From Babylonia areolata (taxonomy: Eukaryota; Mollusca; Gastropoda; Neogastropoda; Buccinidae): 64,000 bases of DNA. The notes under the pieces are model-generated. The model was given only the letters and a program-made list of their open reading frames with translations, had not been told where the DNA came from and did not search any database. Below, piece by piece: positions 25,144 through 38,500 of the stretch. The stretch's first letter is position 1, and the number at the start of each line of letters is the position of its first letter. The stretch covers positions 41,516,513 to 41,580,512 of the forward strand of contig NC_134887.1 of the NCBI RefSeq assembly GCF_041734735.1, in the 5' to 3' direction. Made by a program: the position numbers and the translations under genes.

Positions 25144-25469
25144 GCTGCACACTATTTTGCCCAGCTGAATTTACAAATTGTTTACAATATAGTTTCATTT
25201 TGCTTTTCTGTCAGTATATTATTGTTTAAAAAAGCTAGCTAGTCTGCAAATTTGTGTGAATTGTTCGTATTTATTGTATCCCCTTCAGAATGGGCCATGG
25301 CCTATACTGAATAAACTTTTTGACACGAACCCCTCTCTCTCTCTCTCTCTCTCTCTGTCTGTCTGTCTGTCTGTCTCTCATCGATATCGTAATTATTGTT
25401 ATTGTCACAAGGACAGATTGGAAGACGAGGCAATGCCTGAAATCTTTAATTTGAGGAATAGATTTTCTC

Positions 25470-25544
<75 letters not shown>

Positions 25545-28500
25545 AATCTGAGGACACCTTGCACATGAGATAGAACATGAGTGACAGCATCTGGCAAAGT
25601 TGTAAAAGCAGGAAAGAAGTAGTGAAAGCATGTTTGAAAACAACGGGTTCTGCCCAGTTAGAGTATGGCAATTCATAGACACCTGCTGTCCGTATGAGAT
25701 AATAAACCCATTTAACTTCTTGTTGATAAGCAGGGTGAGAGGTCAGTGGTTATGCTCATCACACATGAAAAATAGAAAAAGCTTGTCAGAGTTTGTCTGG
25801 CATACAATGTTGATCAGATATAATATGTGATGAATGTGCCATGTTGATGGTGTGATCTCATTAACATTAAAGTTGAAAGTCATAGCATGGATTCTTTTCT
25901 TTTCTTTCTTTTTTTTTTAACTTGTGGGGTATTAGAGATAAGGTCTTAACTCTCTCCATACGAACGGTGAAAGAGACAACATTAACAGCATTTCAGCCCA
26001 ATTACCATCATCAAAATATTGCAAGCGGAAGGCTCTTATACTGAAGAGGTGAATGTTGACAAAGAATACCACAATTCTGACGATGGAAGCTAAAGGTTGG
26101 GTCATTCAGACACCCACTGGACATCCGAGGGGTCTGTGTAGAGGAGAAGAGAGGGCTGGCCGTACTGAGTGAGTTAATTCAGCCTCCATCAAACTCGATA
26201 CAGTGATTTGTCATGGTAAGAATAAAACAAACAGTCAAGATGGTGCGGTCAGGAGTTCAAGGTCGCAACATAGCTGGGGGTGGGGTAGAAATATGATAAA
26301 GCTTGAATTGTCAACTAGTTTTTTCATCACTTTGATATAGTTACTGGTCATAACTGGAACATAAACAGTATTGAACATCCCAAGTTGGAGCCTGGAAATA
26401 ACGGTTATAATAGTTTGCAATTAAAAATACTTGTTGAAAGCTACCAAACAAATTATAATGGCTGTTTCAATTCCTGGCAAAGTGAACCAACAAGGTACTG
26501 ACTTTTCTCCTTCCGTCTCAAACATTTCAGACATGTCAAGACGAAGGCAGCAATGCAGACAAAGTCCAAGTCCAGCAGCAAAAAGGACAAGGACTGTGAG
26601 AAGGAAAAGACAGACAAGGAAAAGGGAGAGAAGGAGGAGAAAAAGACAGAACGGCTGGAGCGGCAGCAGTCACGACACGGTCGCAGTTCTGTGCCCTTCC
26701 ATCGGCGTCAGACTCAGGTGCAGGACGATGTGCTCCAGTTTGACGTGGAGCGTGTGATGAGTCACCTGCCCCCCAACCCCGCCTTCCTGCCCACGGGCTC
26801 CACCACCATCCCGCCGCAGGGTGGATCCACACCGGTCCCTGACGTGCCCATGGACACCCCCACCTCTGCCCCTTCCCCCCTGGACCCGCCCCCCAACCTC
26901 CCCTCCTTGGAGCCCACCATGCCCACCCTCAGTCCACACCCCCCCAGCAAACAGCAGGGGGCCGGGGGGACAGGGGCTGCCACCAGCCAGGCCACGTCCA
27001 CCCCCACCCCCACCCCCACCACCCTCAGCAGCAACAGCAACAACAATGGGGCAGGTGGGGGAAACAGTGGTGGTGGTGGTGGCAGCAGTGGGGAGAGTCA
27101 GGGTGGGGGGGACAAAGAGGCGTCGCGTGGTAACGCAGCCAGTGTGGAGCAGCAGCAGGCATCGGGGGCAGAGGCAGGGGCGGGTCAGCACACCCTCCCT
27201 CCAAACGGCAGCTTGAACTCGGAGTTACTCACCAAGGGTGAGGAGTTGACTAGTGGGCAAGGGGCAGCTACCCCCCAGCCTAAGGCAGCAGCTACTACTA
27301 CAGCAATGACGGGGGGTGCAGGGAGTGGTGTCCCTGCTTCTCCTGAATCTCACTTACCGTGGAGTGCTTTAGAGTCGTCCAAGAAGGAGCTGGTGACAAA
27401 CTGGCTGCAATCGCAGCAGAGGTGTGCGGACAATGTGCTCAAGAGACCCGTCTTGCCAGACAGTGATTCAGAGGAGGAGGAGAAAGATCTAGTCTTGACA
27501 GCCTTGTACGACAAGAAGCCTGTTCATACCTGGTAAGTTCACAGTCTCCTCTCTCCCTCTCTCTCTCTCTCTTTCTCTCTCTCACTTGATTGGCAAGTAT
27601 CAAATTCAGTTCATTAGAGAAAAAAAAAAGCTTTAAAGAGAAATGTAGAGGGGGGTGTCCACACATATGTAAATGAATGAAGTGAGTTGGTGATAAAGTG
27701 GATGCTTACACGGGGCAGTGGTTCATGTGCAGGTCTCATTTTCCCCTGAAGAAAAGTCGCTATGAGGTTCCACCAGAATGGACATCGCCATCAGTGGCAG
27801 CTGGCACCAGTGGCCTGGAGCCCATCTCTCCCCCCCTGGCACATTCCCAGCACAGCACATCGCACTCTCCAGCCCCACCCGATCCCTATACCTTCTCTGA
27901 TGAAGCCTCCGCCAACCCTCTCACTGTTGCCGCACCCTCACGTCAAGGGCGGGATCGACAGTCACCCCGCTTTGTAAGACATCATACTGCTTCCTTCCTG
28001 CCTTTGTGTGCAGAGATAGTCAGCTTAGAAATCAGTCAACACTGGTGGTCTGAATTTTTGTAAAGGTCGATTTCTGGTAAAGTATAAATAATGCAGGTGT
28101 GTCCACCTTCTGTCTCTTTTAAAGTTAAGGTCTGAATGTCTGATTTTGATGTCCTGTTTTCTTTGATTTTGATGTCCTGTTTTCTTTATTTCTAAAGGTC
28201 TCGTTTGTGTTCTTAGTTGTTTGAATGTCTTATTTTGATGTCCTTTCGTCTTTATTATTATTACCATTAGTAAACGGCTTACTGGTACAATTGTAATGCT
28301 TTTCCTCATTATAGTTTGTGAGTATGCATGTGTATGTGATTCTTTGGGCTCTTGTCCAGTAATCTCTATTTACCATCAACTGATTTTTGATATTTTGTAA
28401 AGTTCTGTATCTGATTTCAGGATAATTATTACTGGGATGTATCCTGTCATATAGACAGAATGCAGTAATGATCACAGAACTAACCACCATGTTAGTGTAA

Positions 28501-31500
28501 CAGTACTCGTCACATCTAGCAAACTGCACCTGATTGACAATACATTGTTGATGTAAATTGTTATTTTTTCAGGGGGAGGAACAGGGGGAAGGAGGGCCAG
28601 AGGACATAACTCATGGTAAGTGCATCAAAACAGTGTTTGAAAAAGACTTGGTTTTGGGGGGGGTTTCTGAAAGAGCATGAAGTGGTAGTTGACAATGTGT
28701 TGTGGGAGAGAGATAACTCATGGTAAGTGCATCAAAACAGTGTGTGAAAAAGACTTCTTTTTTTTCTGAAAGAGCATGAAGTGGTAGTAGACAATGTGTT
28801 GTGGGAGAGAGACTCACTAACGCCCCCACAAAAGAAAAGGTTACATGATTGCCTACATGGTGGGATTAGAAACAGTCAAGCTCTTTGCTCTTAAATGGAC
28901 GCTAGTACAATGGAGTGAGTGTGGGAGTTGCAGCCCATGAACACAGGTGAAGAAGCACTATCACAGAAATAGTGACTGTAGTGGCAGCAGACAGTGTGAT
29001 GGGCAGGGATCTTATACTAGTGTTATAGTAAATGTATACTAGAAACTGTTGTTGGTATTTGCAGGTTGTGTGGTTTGTATGGGTGGTTCATAGTAGAAGT
29101 ATTATATGCGTTTCACTGAGTGAGAGTGACAGTTATCGTTCTTAATGGAACACCAGATATATACTAATTAAGGGAGAACTGCACTATGGCTGTCAGCTGT
29201 TTGAGTGATGACTGGATCTCCATTTGTCATGAGTCAACCTCAGAGTTATTCCAGACTTTCTAGTGTTATTGATCTTATGCAAACAGAAGTTTTTGTGTTT
29301 TCTTTTAAAGAAAAAAAGGCTTGGGCATGTCAAGAAACATTGACAGTAACAGTCTGTTTCTGGCACTTAACAAAGTGTTGTTGGAGGTAATTGTTATTGC
29401 TGTCTGTGTCATGTGTGTTGTGGACATGACAGTGGTGGACTTGAGGTGTTAGTAGTGATCTGGCACAGATATGAGAATGCTGTGTGGTGTAGATGTAACG
29501 CTGAGGTAGAAGTGAACTTTTACTGATGACCTGGTACAGATATGCCCCCAGTGGACTCACCGCTCATCTCCACGGGAAACCTGATGAGGGAGAAAGATCT
29601 GCAGGTGACTGGAGTGGAAGAAGATCTGGCCCAGCTCTTCGAGTCCTCCTCTTCAGGGGAGGAAGACAACGATGCTCAGGTCAGTCTGTCTGTTTTCTGT
29701 CTGTCTGTGTCTCTTTGTTCATCTAGGAATGTGTGTGCCATTGATTGATAGAAGTGTATGTATATATTTGTGTATGTGGTGTTGTTTATGCTTATTAAAA
29801 CTTCATGCATCTCTTGTATGTGCTGCTTGTGGTCACTCGCAAACCAGAAAATTGGGTCAATCAAAAATTCATTGGGACTGAACTGGGCTCTTGGAGCTCC
29901 AGGAATAAGTATGGAATATTTTCAGGACCTTTTTAAGTCCCAGAAGTGTAAATATATGAACTTCTGTTGTTTAACCAAGTCCTAGTTGTTTCCCTTCACA
30001 TGTGAAAATTGTTTCACTTGTTAGCTGGCGTTGAAATAGCGTCAAGGAATTTTCAGTAACTACGTTTAGGTAAGTGTGTCATTTTAGGAATGGTTCTAGA
30101 CAATGAAATTTGTAAGAGAAGTGCATGATAGTAAGGAGAGAGTTGGTGGGGAGAGCAGGGATATGTATGTGCAGGAAGGATAAAACATGTACTGTTGAAC
30201 CTCCAGTGTACTGTGATTGTGTTGATACAGACACAGAATAGATTCCTGCTGTGAGAACAGATATTTTGTCACTTGTAATTTTCAGTGTGCTACATTTATT
30301 GTTGTTCTGTTAACAGTGCATGGACCTGGGCTTTGCCCACAGCCGACCTCTGGAAGAGCTGAAGGGTGGAGGAAAAATTCACAACGAAGCCAGTGACCCA
30401 CCCACGATAGGTAAGGACTGTTCCTCGGTGGCCATCTTGTTGCCTCTGGGAAGGAGAGGAATGAAATTGATTATCTTTCTTTTCTTTCTTTCTTTTTTTT
30501 CCATGGAAGAAAATGGCAGTGACTCGCAGATTAGTTTCAAGAGGTGGGTGGAGAAGGCTTATTCTGATGGACTGAAAATCAGTCTTGTGTAGATGTCTTT
30601 TAAGTTGGACTTCCAAATAATTTTATAGTGTGGTTCTAAATATTTCAGATCTTTGATTTTTATTGTGGCATTGAAGGGGTTACAGTAGAAAAGTTGAAGA
30701 ATTTACAGCATACTGATTACTGTCATTTCTGAATTGTACTGGTTGTAATCATTGCCTATTCAATTCAGTTATATACCATGAGAAAATGAAATGAAATATT
30801 ACTGCGAGGACTGGAAGAAAGGGAGAAACATGAGTAAGTTGTCAAATAATGAGTCATCATTTTGTGTTGGACAGCTGTATCCGAGCTGACGCGAATGTAC
30901 CCCACCCCTCCGTCTCTGGAAACGAACAAGCACAGCCCACCTGACACAGTGACGGACAACCATGTACCCATGGAGGTGACTGTGGTGGAGGGGCCGATCG
31001 TGAAAGCAGAGTACCAGCCCCCTGTGAGGACCGCAGTCATGACCCTGGATGACCCCTCCAAGGTGAGACAGCCTTTATGGGTTGTAGCAGGAAGAGGGAG
31101 GTAACAGCATGGGTGGGAGCGGTTTGCCTAAGTTGCCCATAGATCCTGGCCGTCAGCCTCACCGCATTACAAAAAACAGTCACTCCAACTGACGTAAAGG
31201 AGTGCCATCATCAGAGGCCAGGAGTCAGTGTGGAGTGTGACATGTATTTTAGGTCCTGAGGTCTGTTCAAAGTCCGTCACCTTCACTGCCTGTGTGGAGG
31301 AGGAGGGGGTTCGGGGGGCATTTTAGACAAAAACAGCTCCTAGGAACTGGAAAACATTACAGCCTCTGATTACAGTGATTGCTTACAGGCTGCTGTACCA
31401 ATTTCATGGCTGTTTGACCCAGAGCAAACTTCACTTGACTGTTGATAATCCATCATCTTGACCTGACTTTAAGATCACATGGTACTGAAATGTATTGAAC

Positions 31501-32457
31501 TTTGTGTGATGAATTGCACCTGCAACAGTTCTCAAACTCTCAACTTTCAGGTAAAGAAGGTTATGAAATGAATGTGGTCTGTCCATTGGAACATTGGTTC
31601 CTGGTATGTTTTTGGACCAGTCCTGTTGATGGGGTTTTGAACCTATGTTAGAGGATTTGAAGACTTTCATTGTTCTTTAATTTTCATGTATGTGGCTAAT
31701 GAAAATTTCCTTTGAAAGAAACAGAACTTGGAGCTGAGAGATTCCTGCCTGACTTTGAAGAGACATCAGGAGCTAAGTTTGGATAATGTCAGTTTGGGCC
31801 TCATTTTTATCACAAGTGCATTTTTATGTTCCAGTCATGCAAATGATTCCATTTTCTCTAAAGTGTATTTTATGTCCTAGTCATGTAAATCTATTTTCTT
31901 TTTAAGTGTAATTATATGCCCTTGTCATGCACATGTCTCACCTTGAGGAACTTACGTGTTTCAGTTTGTTGCCGTGCAGAAACCTATCAGCTGGTGCTGT
32001 GGCACTGTGTTTCAGTTCGACGTGTTTGTGCCCTCCAAGAATGTGTGTTACGTCAGCGCCCCCAAATACTGCCCCCTGCCTCCCAGTCAGCTGTCCTCAG
32101 TGCCAGCAGGAGAGGTGCCGGAGTACAAGCCTGCCGACTGGCACTACGGCCTGCCCCTCATGGACTCGCTGCATGCCCCCAGAGTGTGAGTGGTCTGCAC
32201 AGGGGGGGCTGGGCTGGGCTGGGCTCTACCTCCCACTTCACTGAGGCTTCCTAGGAGCAGGAAGGGTGTGGAGAGGGGGGTGGGGAGGTGTCAAGCACAA
32301 CTTATATTGTAGGGGATTAGTGGGAAGTGGGTAGAATGTACACTTCTTGACATCATGTACTTGCATGCACTTTGTCAGAAACATACGTATGCATACATAC
32401 ATACAGACATACATGCTTTTGCACGCACACACAAAGATATGCACTTGCGCTCACTAA

Positions 32458-32513
<56 letters not shown>

Positions 32514-35059
32514 CTCTCCCCCCCCCTCTCTGTCTCTCTCTCTCTAGAGTGTTTATGGATGCATACCCTTGAGAGGTTTAATTACAGAAGATTTCCTTTC
32601 AGGTCCATAAACAAGACACACAGCTGCCAACTGTAAATAGAAGATAGATTAAGCAGTGCTGAGCATGCAAAAACAGGTTTGGTAAACTGATATAGAAAAA
32701 CAGTCCTCTGCAATATGTTGTATTCTCACTAGCTTCTTGTTGTTTTTCATCTTCCGATGAATTCCAGTCAAAGAAGAAATACATATAGTACTTTTAAACA
32801 GGAATTTCATTGGGCATTTACCTTCAAATGCTGAAGTGTTCTGTACAGTTGCAACCAGGTGGGAGCAAGCCTGATAGATCTTTCCTGTTGGACACAACAG
32901 TTATACTGAGATGACCTTGGAAGAAGTCCCAGAAAAAAAGTTGTCTTTGAGCTGAGTGAAAAGAATGGAGAACTGATGGAAAAATACAGTAGACTGCAGG
33001 AGATTGATAGTCTCCATTTGTCACTAGCAGGGTCTGGAAACCTTGATTGTGACTTGTCTTTCCTTGATGATGGTATGGTGTTAGTAATGTTGTTTTTTAG
33101 AAAGTACCTGAATGTGCCCTCCATGTGTGGCTGTATTCCTGTGACGATGTACAGGTCAGATGGTTGTGTATGGGTTGTCTTTCAGAAACTACCTAAACGT
33201 GCCCTCCGTGGAAGGCCTGCATTGCCGACCCATGCCATCCCCAGCCTTCGCACAGCAGCAGCGCACCCCACGCACACCCATGTCCTATGAGCTGCAGTCC
33301 CCAGCCTCCACCCCCTCCTCCTACCTCAACAAGACCCTCAACTCCATGGACAACACCGGCACTAACTCCCAGCTGCCAGAGGTCCACTCCCTGCTGGTGA
33401 ACATCCTCCTGTCTGACTCCATCCTCAACCTGTTCCGCGACTACAACTTTGACAGCTGCAATGTGTGTGTGTGCAATATGGACATCCGGGGCTCAGACAT
33501 CGGCCTCTACCTCCCGGACACTGGCAGTTCCTCCGAGTCCTCCTACAAGTGCACTTGTGGCTTCAGTGCCATCGTCAACCGTCGCTTTGCCTTCAATGCG
33601 GGACTGTTCTACGAGGATGAGGTGGATGTCACGGGGTATCGGCACGACCGGTACGAGTGTCGCAAGCCCCCCCTCCATCTGCCGGCGGATGGGAAGGGTG
33701 GGGAGGAGGTGGAGGACGTTCCTCTGGAGGTGTTGAACTTACTGCTGGCCCAGTTTGCTACCTCCTTCCCCAGCAGTTGTGCTGCTAGTCACCTGGTGGC
33801 CCTCAACATGGCTGCTGCCACCTCCTTCACCGCTTCCGTGCTGGACGTCATGGGGCTCAGAGGTCAGTGCTGCTGGATGAGAGGAGGGGATTGAGTTGGT
33901 TCGGCGAGGGCTGGTGTAAGAGGGAATTTTTGGTTCCTCTGGTGCTGTATCACTACCTGGTGCAAAAGAGGATTGAGTTGATTCAGCTAGAGCTGTATCA
34001 CTAACTGTGTAAGATGGGATAGGGTTTGTTCAGCTAGAGCTGTATCACTAACTGTGTAAGATGGGATAGGGTTTGTTCAGCTAGAGCTGTATCACTGTGT
34101 AAGACGGGATAGGGTTTGTTCAGCTAGAGCTGTATCACTACCTGGTGTAAGATGGGATTGGGTTTGTTCAGCTAGAGCTGTATCACTACCTGGTGTAAGA
34201 CGGGATAGGGTTGGTTCAGCTAGAGCTGTATCACTACCTGATGTAAGATGGGATAGGGTTTGTTCAGCTAGAGCTGTATCACTACCTGGTGTAAGACGGG
34301 ATAGGGTTGGTTCAGCTAGAGCTGTATCACTACCTGGTGTAAGATGGGATAGGGTTTGTTCAGTTAGAGCTGTATCACTACCTGGTGTAAGACGGGATAG
34401 GGTTGGTTCAGCAAGAGCTGTATCACAATGTGGTGTAAGATGGGAATGGATTGGTTCGGCTAGAGCTGTATCATAATGTAGTGTAAGAGGGGATTGGATT
34501 GGTTCGGCTAGAGCTGTATCATAATGTAGTGTAAGAGGGGATTGGATTGGTTCGGCTAGAGCTGTATCATAATGTAGTGTAAGAGGGGATTGGATTGGTT
34601 CAGCTGGAGCTGTATCACTTTGTGGTGTAAGAGGGGATTGGATTGGTTCAGCTGGAGCTGTATCACTGTGTGGTGTAAGACAGGAATGGATTGGTTCAGC
34701 TAGAGCTATATCACTAACTGGTGTAAGAGGGATTTGGATTGGTTCAGTTAGAGCTTCATCACAACCTTAAGAATGGGAGAGGAGTGGGGAGGGGGGTGGA
34801 GCAGTCTTAGCTCTGTGTTCATCACAAATATTCGCCAAAGAGCAGATCTACTGGCTCAGGTTTACACCAGTTTGGCATGGAAAGCATACCATCCAAAGAA
34901 GGAGTATTCCAAGGAAATGCTGTTTTTGCGATCACATCATTTGGCAGTTGGGGCATGTATACATACACTCTTTTCCTCTTGCTTTCACATAACACATATT
35001 AGGAGTGGAAAGAGATTTTGTAATAGAACCAATACTATGGAAAGGAAAATAACACATTG

Positions 35060-35114
<55 letters not shown>

Positions 35115-35561
35115 GCAGTGTGACTGACAGAGGTGGCTTACAGTTGTATTGACGTGTGACAGACGGCAACGAAGCAGTGTACAGCACCCTGGACATGGCG
35201 CGGCAAGCTCAGGACAACTGTTACTCCCACAAGCTGGACGACCCCAGCATGCGCCTCTCCTGTCTTCACAAGTGGCCCTTCATCAGAGGTAGGTGGATCC
35301 ATTCCCCCACCCCCAAACCCTCCTTACCTGTCAGCCTGTAGAGTTGGCCTGCTTTCCTTCTCCTTCTCTTCATCCTTACTGTCTGTGACTGGTGGTGGTG
35401 TTGAATGAAGGAGTGTTTGTGTCCCCAAGCATACCTGATCTTTATCACTGTCAGCATGTGTAAAAATGTAGGACGTGCATTTCTGGCTGTCTTGAGGGGG
35501 GAAAGTGAGTCAGTAAATCACTCAGTGTTTGGGTTAATGGCTCAAGATCATTGGCTTCAAC

Positions 35562-35592
<31 letters not shown>

Positions 35593-38500
35593 GTCTTTCC
35601 TGAAGGAGGAGAGAGAAAAAATGGATAGTGCGAAGTATTGTTTTTGAATGCCCTTATAAGAGACAGAAAAATGCTGCTATGATCTGTTTACTGTGTGTGC
35701 ATCCCATGAGATTCTTTACAGTGTGTATTTTTACTGTTGTGTGATACATACTGTTGGCTAATGTGTGTGTTGCAACTAATGTGTGATAAACACTGTTGGC
35801 TGATATATGTGTGTGTGTGTTGTCAGGTGCCCACCGGTTACCTCCCAACTCTCAGGACATCGTTCAGTGCCTCAAGTCCTTACAGCCCTTGCTGCAAGAC
35901 GCCATCCAGTACAAGACTGTCACCCGCCTCTGGGAACACAGCTACAAGCTGCAGGGGCCTCTCTCGTGGAAAGACTTCCATCAGCTGTCAGGAAGAGGTG
36001 TGTAACCATTGTCAACTCATCTTCCTGCCTCTCTTCTTTCCAGTTGACTTAAACATACATGTGCATGTGTACATGTACACACATGCACACATAGTCACAC
36101 ATGCACATGCACACATATGCATAAGCATGTGCACATATATGCACACGGGCACACACACACACAAACACACACACACACACACACACACACTTCTTTAATG
36201 AACTGGTTTCACCCCATCCAAGCTTCTCTCCACCCTTTATTCACTCTTGTCTTCCTGTCTTTGAAAAATTAAAGGTATTCAAAAATGATTCATACAGCAG
36301 ATAGGATTGAAAGACAGACCTGTCCATTGGTCAAGAATGCCAGTTTGTGAAAACGGTCTGCTCTAAGGAAGAGGTAGATTGATATCAGTTTGATACAGAA
36401 TTGGATGGAAATGGCACTGTCTTCAGATGAATGATAATGCCTGTAACAAGTCGTTTTTCTGTGTCTGATAGATGACAGTGTTTGTGGTCATTAGAGACTG
36501 TGTAACTGATGATGGTGTATTCAGCAACAGTGTCAGTGTGGTAAGTGGTGACTGGAGTGATAAATGTCTCTCTGATAAAAGACAGTGTTTAGTGGTGATT
36601 AGAGACGGTGTAACTAGTTATGACATGTTTACATTGATTGGAGTATTTCCATATTGCACAGATTTCTGTATTATGACATAAATACATTGATTTGAGTATT
36701 TCCTTATCACACATATTTCATTATTATGACATATATACATGGATTGGAGTATTTCCATATTACATAGATTTCCATGCTGGCATTTTTACAATGTTCTGCT
36801 CTTGTTGTTGCCTTTGTTTTACTTTTTGTTTTAACATCACTCACTTTTAGAGGCACCTGGACCCCAGTCACAAACATTTTTAGCACTGCACAAATCAGTC
36901 GCTCCAATCAGTGCAGAGCATTCAGCTACAGTGTCAGTGTGTTGAGTGGCGACCTGCATAACAGTGACAGCAGTGGATGACGGTGTGTTGTGGCGATGTC
37001 ATTTTCAGGTTCTGTGGAGAGCAGCGCCCCCCAGCCCATCCCCCACCTTTTGGCGACCCATGACCGGGACTGGCTGGCTATCTCCCCCTACTCCGTCAGG
37101 TTCTGGGTGAGATGGCACTTCTTTCACTATGTGCATCGCATGGACAAAGATTCAGACGCTTTTAGGTTTTTTTATGTGTGCATGTATTTTTATTTATGTA
37201 TTTTTTGAAACTGTTTCTTTATCTGGCTTTTAGTTCAGGGTGTAAAGCATGGTAATTTGTTGTGAACAGTTTCAAAATATATTTTCTTTTGACTGAGTCA
37301 TTTGGTATTAGAAAACTGCAGCATGTGCTTGTGCATTAAAAGTGCAAGGTCAAATGTTCATTGTTTAAATTTGTTTCACTGGAGTGGGGAGGGGGGGTAC
37401 AGCAGGCCGTGACAGTGACAGTGGTGTCTCTGTCCAGAAATAACTAGAGGATACCAGGGGTGGGTTGCATGAGGGGATCTTAGCAGCACTATATTTGCCA
37501 TGAGGGGATCTTTGCAGCGCTATATTTGCCATGAGGGGATCTTAGCAGCGCTATATTTGCCATGAGGGGATCTTTGCAACGCTATGTTTGCCATGAGGGG
37601 ATCTGTGCAGCGCTATGTTTGCCATGAGGGGATCTTTGCAGCGCTATCTTTGCCATTAGGGGATCTGTGCAGCGCTATGTTTGCCATGAGGGGATCTTTG
37701 CAATGCTATGTTTGCCATGAGGGGATCTTTGCAGCACTACGTTTGCCACGAGGGGATCTGTGCAGCGCTATGTTTGCCATGAGGGGATCTTTGCAACGCT
37801 ATGTTTGCCATGAGGGGATCTTTGCAACGCTATGTTTGCCATGAGGGGATCTGTGCAGCACCATGTTTGCCATGAGGGGATCTGTGCAGCGCTATGTTTG
37901 CCATGAGGGGATCTGTGCGGCGTTATGTTTGCCATGAAGGGATCTTTGCAGCGCTGTGTTTGCCATGAGGGGATCTGTGCGGCGTTATGTTTGCCATGAG
38001 GGGATCTGTGCGGCGTTATGTTTGCCATGAGGGGATCTGTGCGGCGCTATGTTTGCCATGAGGGGATCTGTGCGGCGCTATGTTTGCCATGAGGGGATCT
38101 GTGCAGCGCTATGTTTGCCATGAGGGGATCTGTGCGGCGTTATGTTTGCCATGAGGGGATCTGTGCGGCGCTATGTTTGCCATGAGGGGATCTGTGCGGC
38201 GCTATGTTTGCCATGAGGGGATCTGTGCGGCGCTATGTTTGCTATGAGGGGATCTGTGCAGCGCTATGTTTGCTTAGAGTTAAAAATGTTTCTGAGTATA
38301 TGGAATTTACCGTGCAGTTACGAACATTCTTAAATCTCTGAGCAAACATAGTGCTGCAAAGTTCGCTAATGCAGCCCACCGCAGGACACTAACACACGGT
38401 GTCTATAAATAACTTCACAGGATACCTGGACACTAACAAATGGTGTCCGTAAATAACTCCACAGAATACCTGAACACTAACGTGTGGTGTCCATGAATAA

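Larger units (their letters stand above)
24512..26530 (+). other. MED13 intron 7
   Basis: A 2-kb intron with a CA/CG-rich stretch at 24846-24888, CT microsatellites at 25091-25140, 25332-25380 and 25466-25545, and a MITE-like element at 25946-26177. No exon was found. Confidence 0.8.

Noticed and set aside
26670-27191. Minus-strand frames of 94-173 codons opposite exon 8
   Set aside because: Shadow of GC-rich, low-complexity MED13 coding sequence; no family similarity.
37471-38275. Regular direct repeats that could suggest a CRISPR array
   Set aside because: The 31-bp units are contiguous with no unique spacers, the genome is eukaryotic, and there are no cas genes: a minisatellite.
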